From: Sipunculus nudus
Lineage: Eukaryota; Annelida; Sipuncula; Golfingiida; Sipunculidae
Length of the DNA: 64,000 nt
Direction: 5' to 3'
Assembly (NCBI GenBank): GCA_026874595.1
Contig: CM049307.1
Coordinates: 51,831,370-51,895,369 of the forward strand
The notes beneath the pieces are model-generated. The model worked only from the letters and a program-made list of their open reading frames with translations. It did not search any database and was not told where the DNA came from. The stretch's first letter is position 1, and every line of letters begins with the position of its first letter. Below are positions 48,101 to 54,110 of this stretch, in pieces. The position numbers and the translations under genes were made by a program.

Positions 48101-48446
48101 GTTTATACGGATTGATTGCTCTGATAACATTTATATAATAACGTACCTATCGTCAGAATTGTGTATTCTGGACACACCTTATCGTAATTAATATGTTTGA
48201 GCCATTTGGGAGAAACCGTGTTCACTCTCACCAACGAGCGCTTATATTTGCCTTTGTACCTTTATCATGTGTACCAGGATTATATTAATGACCGTTGATA
48301 TATGTATGATTATCGTTAACAATTAAAAATGTTAGGTGTAGTAAAAGTGTCAGGTATTTGTCTTATTCTAGGAGGAATATCAGTGGCTCCACCAGGCCGC
48401 ACTCCGCTATGTACAATCATTCAGCACCTACGCCAACTTCCGGTGA
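25962..48446 (+). CDS. Kringle/EGF-containing receptor-type protein tyrosine phosphatase (28-exon model)
   Basis: Single-pass receptor expected to remove phosphate from tyrosine residues at the plasma membrane. Coding exons: 25962-25990, 26730-26794, 28101-28226, 28838-29101, 29451-29585, 30226-30363, 35138-35272, 36113-36247, 38444-38584, 38940-39074, 41216-41362, 41906-41999, 42119-42180, 42335-42576, 43158-43245, 43419-43495, 43675-43711, 43936-44033, 44226-44348, 44544-44692, 44814-44949, 45112-45243, 45368-45541, 45769-45897, 46255-46365, 46665-46819, 47107-47242, 48372-48446. All introns are GT-AG with matching phases; total 1155 residues. Order: signal peptide (about 1-30), EGF-like (32-73), kringle (77-161), seven EGF-like modules (162-483), TM (492-514), juxtamembrane, D1 (about 617-896), D2 (about 920-1155). 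D1 has WPD 772-774 and Cys806; D2 is degenerate. No internal stop in any exon. Exons 1, 2 and the exon 14 start are least sure. The ligand is unknown. Confidence 0.88.
25998..26417 (+). mobile_element. Retroposed insertion with poly(A) tail at the exon 1 splice donor
   Basis: The 12-mer AACAGGTATGTA occurs at 25986-25997 and again at 26416-26427, directly after a 26-base A run (26392-26417) preceded by TTAAT. Target duplication plus 3' poly(A) is the mark of LINE-type retroposition. The insert (about 420 bp) opens with a 32-codon frame from ATG 26002 to TAA 26097, followed by AT-rich 3'UTR-like sequence. It could be a 5'-truncated L1-like LINE or a processed transcript. The duplicated segment is the exon 1 donor itself, so two copies of that splice site now exist 430 bp apart. 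Confidence 0.75.
26730..26794 (+). CDS. Exon 2: hydrophobic core of the signal peptide
   Basis: After acceptor CGGACAG (26723-26729) it encodes residues 10-32. Residues 14-27 form a hydrophobic stretch ([14 protein letters not shown]) followed by T-A-A, a plausible signal peptidase site near residue 30. It enters in phase 2 and leaves in phase 1 (ACC A|GTAAGT), matching exons 1 and 3. In the complementary reading frame choice the stretch also lacks stops, so support rests on phase fit and hydrophobicity. Confidence 0.6.
28101..28226 (+). CDS. Exon 3: EGF-like module 1 (residues 32-73)
   Basis: Phase 1-1 exon of 42 codons with eight cysteines. It begins [10 protein letters not shown], continues CTCDTAC and GHCENC, and ends WGPGC, the MEGF/laminin-type EGF layout. 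It joins the signal peptide directly, so it is predicted to be the N-terminal module of the mature receptor. Confidence 0.85.
28838..29101 (+). CDS. Exon 4: kringle domain (residues 77-161)
   Basis: One phase 1-1 exon of 88 codons encodes a whole kringle. It has exactly six cysteines: Cys77, 100, 125, 141, 154 and 161, in kringle spacing. The diagnostic blocks are GREC-x-x-W (97-103), ASNYCRNP (121-128), WLWCYH (138-143) and WNWDYC (149-154). The expected disulfides are 1-6, 2-4, 3-5. The Asp-x-Asp after RNP that makes the lysine-binding site in plasminogen kringles is replaced by LVK, so a canonical lysine site is not expected. Donor GTGAGTA and acceptor TTTACAG are clean. Kringles are best known from secreted proteases, HGF and ROR receptors; I know of none in a receptor tyrosine phosphatase. 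Confidence 0.9.
29451..29585 (+). CDS. Exon 5: EGF-like module 2 (residues 162-206)
   Basis: Phase 1-1 exon of 45 codons with eight cysteines, starting [11 protein letters not shown] and ending FDGRTCQ, with a [10 protein letters not shown] centre. It belongs to subtype A, with C-x-C in the middle. A 91-aa ORF in another frame (29322-29597) is a shadow. Confidence 0.88.
30226..30363 (+). CDS. Exon 6: EGF-like module 3 (residues 207-252)
   Basis: Phase 1-1 exon of 46 codons with eight cysteines. It runs [28 protein letters not shown], subtype A. The usual F-G of the first loop is F-A here. Acceptor TTTTTCTCAG, donor GTAAATC. Confidence 0.88.
30858..30912 (+). pseudogene. Possible relic of an EGF-like exon
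   Basis: After an AG at 30859-30860 the phase-1 reading gives (A)-I-C-D-K-G then G-G-N-T, echoing the start of the subtype B modules (A-C-D-x-G-x-Y-G-x-N-C). It then runs into TAA at 30907-30909 and lacks the later cysteines. Weak: it rests on about ten residues. Confidence 0.2.
35025..35131. repeat. (TA)n microsatellite abutting a splice acceptor
   Basis: A long TA tract with short TG/CATACA interruptions ends six bases before the acceptor of exon 7 (TGCACAG, 35131-35137). It replaces the usual pyrimidine tract. Several ORFs of repeated Tyr-Ile translate this tract and are artefacts. Confidence 0.95.
35138..35272 (+). CDS. Exon 7: EGF-like module 4 (residues 253-297)
   Basis: Phase 1-1 exon of 45 codons, eight cysteines: [36 protein letters not shown]. 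Subtype B (H-C in the centre, C-x-C near the end). 38 of 45 residues are identical to exon 8, so the two are a recent tandem duplicate pair. Confidence 0.92.
35323..35362. repeat. (TA)n microsatellite in intron 7
   Basis: Alternating TA tract 50 bases downstream of exon 7. A further TA tract lies at 35716-35744. Confidence 0.95.
35752..35997. mobile_element. Foldback element with tRNA-like segment, intron 7
   Basis: 35752-35776 (CTTGGCTACTCCAGATTCCC and five more bases) is repeated inverted at 35917-35941 with one mismatch in 25, around a ~140-base loop. The loop matches 22100-22200. Overlapping the right arm, TAGCCAAGTGGTTAAGGC (35931-35948) fits a tRNA A box. The sequence then runs through CGGGAGATCGAGGA to a weak B box near 35985. 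Element type is uncertain (SINE or MITE). Confidence 0.55.
36060..36106. repeat. (CA)n(TA)n compound microsatellite abutting exon 8 acceptor
   Basis: A CA tract passes into a TA tract that ends about six bases before acceptor TTAAACAG (36105-36112). As at exon 7, the acceptor lacks an ordinary pyrimidine tract. Confidence 0.95.
36113..36247 (+). CDS. Exon 8: EGF-like module 5 (residues 298-342)
   Basis: Phase 1-1, 45 codons, eight cysteines: [36 protein letters not shown]. It differs from exon 7 at seven residues. Donor GTAAGCA. Confidence 0.92.
36248..38443 (+). other. Intron 8, with a dispersed repeat copy
   Basis: 36720-36900 holds a CGCCGTCCGTCGTCC block and GACCCATATTCTGCGAGCTAC, which resembles the units of the intron 27 array (GACCTATACTCTGCAAGCTA near 47441). 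At 37990-38045 a TTAGACAGGCTTCACTGTA end resembles the right end of the pogo-like element at 11397. No exon found. Confidence 0.5.
38444..38584 (+). CDS. Exon 9: EGF-like module 6 (residues 343-389)
   Basis: Phase 1-1, 47 codons, eight cysteines: [34 protein letters not shown]. Subtype A, similar to exons 5 and 6. Acceptor TGTACAG, donor GTCGTAT (a weak donor; +4 is G and +5 is T rather than G). Confidence 0.87.
38940..39074 (+). CDS. Exon 10: EGF-like module 7 (residues 390-434)
   Basis: Phase 1-1, 45 codons, eight cysteines: [36 protein letters not shown]. Subtype B, close to exons 7 and 8, with the shared QPPTCH ending. Donor GTGAGTT. Confidence 0.92.
39155..39245 (+). repeat. Weak tRNA-like / SINE relic in intron 10
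   Basis: CTTAGTGGTTATAG (A-box-like) is followed by GGCTCGAACCCGG (B-box-like), then a C run. Only the pol III box pattern supports it. Confidence 0.35.
39300..40190. repeat. Degenerate ~145-bp tandem repeats in intron 10
   Basis: Six units are marked by GGAACAATCAGTGTTTCAAA-like starts at about 39348, 39480, 39622, 39780, 39924 and 40087. Each continues with AAATATGCAGCCCTTCAAAA, then GGCAGATTTGACCTTGAAG and AAGGTCAAGGTCACC. Exact TCAAGGTCA copies occur at 39448, 39584 and 39740. The array ends in an ACGACGACGATAGACGACGA stretch. ORFs over it are repeat translations. Confidence 0.8.
40560..41095. repeat. Second ~140-bp tandem repeat block in intron 10
   Basis: Units start near GTGACCTTAAAAACTGTAAC (40607), GTGACCTTGAAAATGTGTCA (40747) and GTGACCTTAGAAATGCGTCA (40890), each followed by AAGGTCATCCAT-like text and AACTTAACCTAGCC. 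The block ends with GACAGACGGACGG repeats (41022-41085). Confidence 0.75.
41216..41362 (+). CDS. Exon 11: EGF-like module 8 (residues 435-483)
   Basis: Phase 1-1, 49 codons, eight cysteines: [36 protein letters not shown], then a short SRSQQL spacer to the membrane. Donor A|GTATGTG. Last ectodomain module. Confidence 0.9.
   Translation, partial: PVIPEDMATTVRIPAHKIVRTLLIVTQQMVPVHVKSDFTETSVQGHNN
41906..41999 (+). CDS. Exon 12: transmembrane segment (residues 484-515)
   Basis: Encodes a short NPGPPTS spacer, then an uncharged 23-residue helix (492-514, beginning [10 protein letters not shown] and ending ILAAVWY) followed by Arg. Enters phase 1, leaves phase 2 (AG|GTTAGT). Single-pass type I topology follows from the upstream signal peptide and EGF modules. 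Confidence 0.9.
42119..42180 (+). CDS. Exon 13: stop-transfer and juxtamembrane start (residues 515-535)
   Basis: Continues [12 protein letters not shown] immediately after the membrane helix, a basic stop-transfer sequence. Phase 2 in, phase 1 out, donor GTATTTA. Confidence 0.82.
42335..42576 (+). CDS. Exon 14: juxtamembrane segment with Y-x-N-V motif
   Basis: Encodes an acidic/basic linker ([13 protein letters not shown]), then [13 protein letters not shown] and a wedge-like region ending FEDEYK|, which leads into LLPT of exon 15 as in other receptor phosphatases. Two phase-1 acceptors are possible, starting the exon at 42335 or 42347; neither has a good pyrimidine tract, so the 5' edge is uncertain by four residues. 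Tyr580 in I-Y-C-N-V fits a Grb2-type pY-x-N site. Confidence 0.75.
42577..43157 (+). other. Intron 14
   Basis: AT-rich; no repeat or exon recognised. The ORFs at 42310-42693 and 42675-42857 run past the real donor at 42577 and end in the intron. Confidence 0.7.
43158..43245 (+). CDS. Exon 15: D1 phosphotyrosine-recognition loop
   Basis: Encodes residues 617-645 plus one base, including [16 protein letters not shown], the family motif that usually reads NRYxxVxPYD. The recognition-loop Tyr (Tyr46 of PTP1B) is Phe640 here. Phase 0 in, phase 1 out. Confidence 0.92.
43419..43495 (+). CDS. Exon 16: D1 YINASYI motif
   Basis: Completes YSHNRVKL and encodes [10 protein letters not shown], the conserved D-YINASYI core strand. 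Phase 1 in, phase 0 out. Confidence 0.93.
43675..43711 (+). CDS. Exon 17: D1 micro-exon
   Basis: Thirteen-residue exon giving [12 protein letters not shown], which joins exon 16 to form the usual PGY...FIAAQGP block. Acceptor TTCATTTAG, donor GTAGGTT. Confidence 0.9.
43936..44033 (+). CDS. Exon 18: D1 central strand
   Basis: Encodes [20 protein letters not shown] then [13 protein letters not shown], corresponding to the family QGP...DFW-MVWE...IVMLT. The usual Trp after D-F is Ile here. Phase 1 in, phase 0 out. Confidence 0.93.
44226..44348 (+). CDS. Exon 19: D1 KC-x-QYWP segment
   Basis: Encodes [20 protein letters not shown] and continues to [11 protein letters not shown]-x-QYWP is a hallmark of classical tyrosine phosphatases. 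A 61-aa ORF in another frame (44243-44428) is a shadow. Confidence 0.93.
44544..44692 (+). CDS. Exon 20: D1 WPD loop to catalytic Cys
   Basis: Starts [12 protein letters not shown], has ISWPDHGTP (general acid Asp774) and ends PVLVHC|, placing the nucleophile Cys806 at the exon end. The open frame continues upstream to 44517, but the AG at 44542-44543 gives phase 0 and the normal family spacing. Confidence 0.92.
44814..44949 (+). CDS. Exon 21: D1 P-loop completion
   Basis: Completes [12 protein letters not shown] (805-816) with catalytic Arg812, then [20 protein letters not shown] and [12 protein letters not shown]. The intron interrupts the signature between C and S of HCS. The ORF extends upstream and downstream into introns, which is artefactual. 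Confidence 0.95.
45112..45243 (+). CDS. Exon 22: D1 Q-loop and end of domain
   Basis: Encodes [18 protein letters not shown]; with exon 21 this gives [13 protein letters not shown], the Q-loop usually QT-x-x-QY. It then runs to HFDTWMSGL and the D1-D2 linker. Confidence 0.93.
45368..45541 (+). CDS. Exon 23: D1-D2 linker and start of D2
   Basis: Encodes the linker helix ([13 protein letters not shown]), then [20 protein letters not shown] and [10 protein letters not shown]. These are degenerate counterparts of KNR-x...LP-D--R and DYINASF: the recognition-loop Tyr is Asn here. Phase 0 both sides. Confidence 0.9.
45769..45897 (+). CDS. Exon 24: D2 core
   Basis: Encodes [20 protein letters not shown] then [20 protein letters not shown]. 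This corresponds to the D2 F-IxTQ-P...DFWRL--D block found in receptor phosphatases. Confidence 0.92.
46255..46365 (+). CDS. Exon 25: D2 middle
   Basis: Encodes [20 protein letters not shown] and then [13 protein letters not shown]. In active domains the start would be QYWP; here it is E-D-F-P-E-Y-F. The long ORF in another frame (46143-46583) is a shadow. Confidence 0.9.
46665..46819 (+). CDS. Exon 26: D2 pseudo-WPD region to Cys
   Basis: Encodes [20 protein letters not shown] through AGRTLVHC|. WPDHGVP of active domains is replaced by a stretch around AIDHEAP. The acceptor is tandem (CAGCAG, 46662-46667), so one Gln may be optional. It ends phase 2 within the signature motif, exactly as exon 20 does in D1. 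Confidence 0.92.
47107..47242 (+). CDS. Exon 27: D2 degenerate signature motif
   Basis: Completes [10 protein letters not shown] (1084-1093) where active enzymes have HC-x5-R-S/T-G. Cys1085 is kept but the Arg position is Asn1091. Continues [20 protein letters not shown] and RPEFITSL. Confidence 0.93.
47243..48371 (+). repeat. Intron 27 with ~155-bp tandem repeats (47360-47850)
   Basis: Three units begin near TCCAGGGAGGTCCTAGGCCA (47388), TTCAGGGAGGTCCTAGGAAA (47544) and TCCAACGAGTGTCTAGGTAA (47697). Each continues with ACC-TAAATTA, GTGACC-ATACTCTG and GCCTAGAATC. The rest of the intron shows nothing. Confidence 0.75.
48372..48446 (+). CDS. Exon 28: D2 C-terminus and stop codon
   Basis: After acceptor TTATTCTAG it encodes [17 protein letters not shown] then STYANFR and TGA (48444-48446). 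This is the standard C-terminal end of receptor phosphatase D2 (Q-x-x-F-x-x-A-A-x-x-Y-x-x-SF--YANF). A 67-aa ORF in another frame is a shadow. Confidence 0.93.
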   Translation, partial: EEYQWLHQAALRYVQSFSTYANFR

Positions 48447-48605
48447 CTGGACATATAACGTCCACAGATGCATTAATTTCTATCATATTATATATCCGAG
48501 CTGTAACGCTTTATTTAGATGTGATGATGTGATTTAACTTTTATTTGGTAATTATAATAATTCGCCATTAATAAAAAATCCAGAAATGAGCACATTATGC
48601 TATTT

Positions 48606-48636
<31 letters not shown>

Positions 48637-48760
48637 GTGTGTTCAAATGTAAAAAAAAACAAAACATAACTAAAGACCGAAGAACACATGACAAGAAGAA
48701 ACTGCTTTAGCGATCGATGGACTATTTTTAATAAAATATTTTATGTGAAACCCATTCTTG
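48447..48760 (+). terminator. Predicted 3'UTR with two AATAAA signals
   Basis: AATAAA occurs at 48570-48575 and 48730-48735 downstream of the stop. A (CA)n(TA)n microsatellite lies between them (48607-48639). Which signal is used cannot be told from sequence. Confidence 0.45.
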
Positions 48761-50735
48761 CTGTTAAAACTGTAAAAGCTTTTTCTTGCTTGATTTATTT
48801 GATATTAGTTTATCTCAAAACATGCTTTGACCATTAGTTCTTTCCTCACAGAGAGATTTTATTTATCAAACGTACTGCCGTATCCTGCCCCAATTTTATA
48901 TTTGACAATATATACTCGATTATTCCTTGGCTAAGGCGGTACTTACTAAATTATCTTCGGGGTTGGCAATCAGGGATTATTAACCAGGCTATGACTGTGG
49001 TAATCTTCGTTAGTTATAATATGTTAATCGGCAAGGAATTAGTCAAAGTAGTGGTACTTGTTTGTTTCAGGAATCATCGTGGCTCTGACAGGGACAAATG
49101 AACCTTATCACCCCTTCAACAAGGCAATAATCAATTGCCAATGATAAGCTTATTTTTTTGTTTTTATAAAAAGGTATATATTGAGTAATATTAAAAAGTA
49201 TTTTACATCATTTTCAAAATTACCTATGTGTTTTTTTATGTTTGTGTATTTGTTATGCCTAAAATGATACATAATTTAGTCCGTGAAATCTGTTCCTGAT
49301 GTTTAATCATTTAATATCTGCAACATGTTTGCCAAATATCAATTAATACTGAGACCTCAAAGGGAGGGGGGTCAGGGTATACTTAGCCCGGGATTCTTGC
49401 AGTTTATCGTGTAATGCTTGTATAAAACATTTGATTGATTATTCTGTTTACAGTAACCAACGGTGTCAGACTAGTAATGTAAAGATCAGATTCTGTCAGG
49501 TTAATAGGTCACTAACACTTAGGTCAATAACGGCCTATCGCTTTTGCGTTTACCGGCTTTGATAGGCAAACACTGCTGCGTGGTATACCAAGTTTAATCT
49601 TAACAGCAATACTATTTAATGCTCTCAACAGGCCAGGAGAGGTCCTGTAAGTAGTATGTAAACTCAGGATTCGAACGAGAGCTAAGGACTAGAGGAGTCA
49701 TGTTAACACGCCACCTGCTATCTTTGTCCTCTTAATGTATATCTATATATGTATGTAAATGTAAATAAACCTTACCTAAAACTAACGTCTCCACATATCT
49801 TTGTGTAAATCTTTTTGTAAGTAAGTGCATAACACCAGGTATATGTCTGTTGGCTCGTACTTGACATTGGGCGTTTTTTTATACGCGTGTAACTTGGTGC
49901 TCAATCATTACCCTTGCGACGATAACAACGCATGCATTGCAAAAATTATATTCTAAAAGCAAGTAGGTCTACAGGTCTTGGGCCAGTAACAGGGATGCTT
50001 TCAACACTCATGACCCATGTATGCTAAGACATTGTGAGAGGGATAGAACACATAAACAGTATGCAAATTACAAAAAAAATGTTTATTAAAACTAAATAAG
50101 CAACAGAATTAAATTTTGTACATGTGCGAATAAACTTGGATTTGTAGCATCATTCGTGATAAATCGTGCATAGTCGGCATTGTTTAGGATACGCAACTTC
50201 CGGTGTTTTTCGGTTAACATGCATGTTACAAAAGTGACGTCACAGTTATCACCTCATTAAGATAAAATTGTGGTGTTTGTACCATGAAGCATAATGGTGA
50301 TAAATCATTAGATACCTTTCTACACAATAATTTAATCATAAGATGTGAAGACCGTTTTCATATGTGAGCTAAATGCTCCATATCCCCGGCACAGGATCAC
50401 TGGTATACATCCTACGTGCTCATCCTGTTTTTAGACGGTCAGGTATACTGGGAAGCCTATTTAATGTACTAATTTTACTTTAAAATTCAGGTTATTATTA
50501 TTTTTATCATTTTTATTATTATTACCTATTTTTATTATTATTCATATATCATCTTAATTTGAAACACATGCAGATACAGTACTAGTGAAAACACAAAGAA
50601 AAGATCTACATAAAAATAACGCTGATGTTATTGTCAGGCGAGTATTCGCACTCTCTCTTTATAAATAATAGGATGATCGATAGGAATAATCCTCCAAATT
50701 ATGAACCAAAGCCGTGTGTAATAAGCCTGGTGCGA
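48761..50735. other. Gene-poor stretch, no supported feature
   Basis: Only weak patterns: a possible tRNA-derived relic on the minus strand at about 49655-49725 (TAGCAGGTGG and CGTTCGAATCC boxes), and AT-rich filler with TTATT repeats near 50495-50540. No exon or ORF of interest. Confidence 0.5.
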
Positions 50736-50890
50736 ACTAAGCTGACAGAGTTGCGGACCGGACTGCTTGGACCGTTCCTGTGCACGATTTTAAGCTGGTC
50801 CGCACCAGACCGCCTACACAAACAACCGGACCGCATATCCCTGCACTGCATAGTTCCCTACCGGTCCGGACCGTTCTACCTAATTTTAAC
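50736..50890. repeat. CCGGACCGC-rich dispersed repeat, copy 1
   Basis: Repeated GGACCGGAC/CCGGACCGC motifs (TTGCGGACCGGACTGC, AACCGGACCGCATATCC, CCGGTCCGGACCGTTC), some inverted. A related block lies at 53910-54060. Function unknown. Confidence 0.55.
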
Positions 50891-51289
50891 GGTTTAAGCT
50901 AAATAGATGATTTATGAATTTAGTTTCAGCCTAAACATATTTTTTATGAACCAGGTGTACTTAACTTCTCAAAGAAAGAATCTTTACGTAAACTGTAAAA
51001 ACAGTTGTCATTTCCACATTATAATTATATTATGTATTATTTTATATTTTTGTTTTCTGAGAAACAGTACAGGTTTATTTTCTGTTATTACCTTATGACT
51101 GAAGTGAGAGTTTCAGCATTTGAATCCTTGGCCCCTGCTATGTTTCACAATGTATAAATTAATGTTTCAAAGTAAAATAAGAACAATTTCTATGCATTAA
51201 ATACTTTTACATAAAATTATTTTTAAACTGTTATATTACTTTTCAGGTAATGGTAGCCCGCAAATTCTTTGAATCATCTCACCCCACCC

Positions 51290-51536
51290 GGCACAAATTG
51301 CAGGGGAATCAATACAGGGGGGACGGGGAATATATCATCCCACTTTTCGGCAAGTGGAGAGTGAATGTTATGAATGCTATTTTGAGAATTATAGGAAATG
51401 AAATATATTATAAAATAAACCTTTCTATGAGATATTATACATTATGTATATCTCAACCCTGGTTTAGAACTAACATATATAAAACTTCATACTTAATTGT
51501 AATACATTTGAAATGTGTCACACAGACAGTAATGTA

Positions 51537-51545
<9 letters not shown>
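51290..51545. repeat. Diverged copy of the hAT-like MITE
   Basis: GCAGGGGAATCAATACAGGG, then TATCATCCCACTTTTCGGCA and GAATGAAATATATTATAAA-like text parallel 12720-12850 in order. Right end and target duplication not identifiable. Confidence 0.5.
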
Positions 51546-51572
<27 letters not shown>

Positions 51573-51587
51573 TATATATATATATAT
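51541..51587. repeat. (TA)n microsatellite
   Basis: Alternating TA with one GATA interruption. 51588-51793 shows nothing else. Confidence 0.9.
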
Positions 51588-51790
51588 TAATCTAAAGGTT
51601 TACTGCAATAAACAACTGCTAGAGTGGTCTATGGTATGACACCAGAGCTTTTTAAATATATAAATAGAGCAATCAAATTGTAAAAGACATCTTTACTACT
51701 AAGTAGTTTGTGCAATGTGCTGCACTCATCAGGTAAGATTACGAAACTACGTAGTAGTTAAAATATCTGATAAAATTTGATTCCTCTATT

Positions 51791-51793
<3 letters not shown>

Positions 51794-51861
<68 letters not shown>

Positions 51862-51866
51862 ATAAT
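51794..51866. repeat. Long (TA)n microsatellite
   Basis: Alternating TA with one TTTA interruption. Tyr-Ile ORFs on both strands read this tract. Confidence 0.95.
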
Positions 51867-51879
51867 ATGTTTTCCCACC

Positions 51880-53480
51880 AGAGGTCGAGCGCTTGCCGGA
51901 AATAGAAATAAAAGACAGACGGACGGACGATACAATTTGTCGGTTTGCCGTCAAATGAGTGACCCTCAGAGCGCTTGCTGAGGAATTGGGGCCTGTTGAA
52001 TGACAAATATCACACAAAAGAACATGAAAGCAGACAAAGCTGACAGCAATCGATAAACTGACAGACATACTGACACACTGACACATTTTAGATAACAGAT
52101 GACAAGATAATCATACGGAAAAAGGTATTTAGAAGCTAAATGATTTATAGTTTGTGCAGATAAGGTTCATAGTTTTAGAGGTATGGCCAAAAAATTATAT
52201 CCTGCAGTGGTTCGCGTGCAGCGCCCCCTAGCATCCATATCCCGAAAATGAAAAATCACTTTGAGATATGTGTATGACATCAGCTGTGCGTGTTTCAAAA
52301 GGATTCCTGCAAAACTGTACTCTGTACAATGCTTTATGTGAGACGCAAGAACCAGCAAGCAGGCTAATTTGAGGACAAATGACAAACAGACAGTCATACT
52401 GATATAGTGACACAAGACTGAGACTAGATGACTTACCCTAGTTATGGAGAAGACTCAATGGAAGAAAATAAGCATTAGTTTATGTAATTGAGATTTATGT
52501 TTTTGAGATATGACCAAAAAGTTATTTGTTGCTGATGGTTGTGTGCAGCGCCCCTAGGGGCCATATCCCGAAAATGAAAAATTCGTTTTGAGATATTAGT
52601 GTATGGCATAAGATGTACGAGTTTGAACAGGATTCCTCCAAAACTGTGTTCTGTAGAGTGTTATGTGAGATACAAAAAAAACCAGCAAGCAAGCTAATTT
52701 GAGGAAAACTAACAAACAGACAGATATACTGACAAAGTGACACAAGATTGAGACTAGTCGACTATACCAGATTCTGGAGAAAACCCTGAGAAACAAAAAA
52801 AGCTTAAGATTGTGAAGGTAGAACCAATATTGATGAAGATATGACGAATATAAAATGTTGTCGTTTTTTATGAATTTTGACCTTGACCTTTGATTTATAT
52901 AAACCAAAAGTAGTCGGCTATCATCTGCGTAAGTTTTAAAAAGTGATTGCTGCAAAATTGAGACCTGTAGAGAGAGCACAGACAAACAGACAAACAAACA
53001 GACAAACTAGACAACCAGAAGTTGAAATGACAGATAGACAGACAGATGATACTAATTGTCGATTTTCCATCAGTTGAGTGAATTGTGGCCTGTAAAATGA
53101 CATATATCACACAAAAGAACAGGAAAGCAGACAAAGCTGACAACAACCGACAAACGGACAGACAGACTGACAAAGTGGCACAAGATTGAGACCAGATGAC
53201 TTACTCAAGTTATGGAGAAGACCCAGAGAAAGAAAATAAGTTATAGTTTCTGTAATTGAGGTTTATAATTTTGGAGATATGGCCCAAAATGATATGTTGG
53301 GGAGGTTCCAGTGCAGTGCTCCCTAGCGGCTATATTCGAAAAATGATTTTTTTTTAAATATTAATGTAAAACATAAGATATATTAGTTGCAAAATGATTC
53401 CTGCATACTTGTGGACATTAGGCTATCACTAATGATATCCCAAAAATAGCTCGTTTGACGAGATACTGTACGAGATATTG
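51880..53480. repeat. ~330-bp tandem repeat array with GACAGACAGAC motifs
   Basis: GTGCAGCGCCCC...CCATATCCCGAAAATGAAAAA occurs at 52217 and 52543 (about 330 bp apart), with a more diverged form near 53310. Each is followed by GGATTCCTGCAAAACTGT-like text, ACCAGCAAGCA-GCTAATTTGAGGA, ACAAACAGACAG, and GTGACACAAGA-TGAGACTAG. Interleaved shorter units (51950-52090, 53070-53210) share ATATCACACAAAAGAACA and AAAGCAGACAAAGCTGACA. Minus-strand ORFs with CLSV repeats translate this array. Confidence 0.8.
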
Positions 53481-53904
53481 CGAGACTTGTGATTTAATCA
53501 AATAACACTACTTGTATGCAAAAAAACTAGACCTCTGTAGCTTTAAAACTGACAATGTTAGAAAAGTAAGACCCATTATTTTTTAATATCATGAGAGTAT
53601 AATGTAACCATGGTTACAGCAAATTTCTGACACCTACATACGAAAAGAAACGCCTTGCATTGACGATTGAAATGAGCTTCAGCTGCAGTATGTACGACTG
53701 ATGGTGACTAAACTTTGAAGAACAAACCGTTTTGTACACTTTTGATGACCTTGACCTTGACCTTTTACCTATATTGACCAAAAACAACAGGCTTCCTGGA
53801 AATTTGATTTTCTACCTGCTGTGTGAGTTTGAAAGCAATTCCTGGCAGACAGACAGACATACGCAACTGACTAACCAACCTGATTCCCGAAATCGAAGAT
53901 TTCC

Positions 53905-54060
53905 GGCAAGCAATAAATTGACCGGACCGCTTGTACCGGACCACCTACTGGGCTGGACCGCCTACAGCTGGACCAGACCAGTACCGGATCGCTTATGTGG
54001 TGGAGCGGACCACCAGGGTGTGGCCTTGTCCGGTACGCACATCTACTGACTTGGACGTAC
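53905..54060. repeat. CCGGACCGC-rich dispersed repeat, copy 2
   Basis: TGACCGGACCGCTTGTACCG, then further GGACCGCC / GGACCA / CCGGAT repeats about every 15-25 bases. Related in motif to 50736-50890. Three overlapping ORFs read it. A G run follows at 54094-54110. Confidence 0.55.
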
Positions 54061-54110
54061 CGGAAAGAATTATTTCGTGTGTGCTATTTTTTTTGGGGGG
54101 GGGGGGGGGG

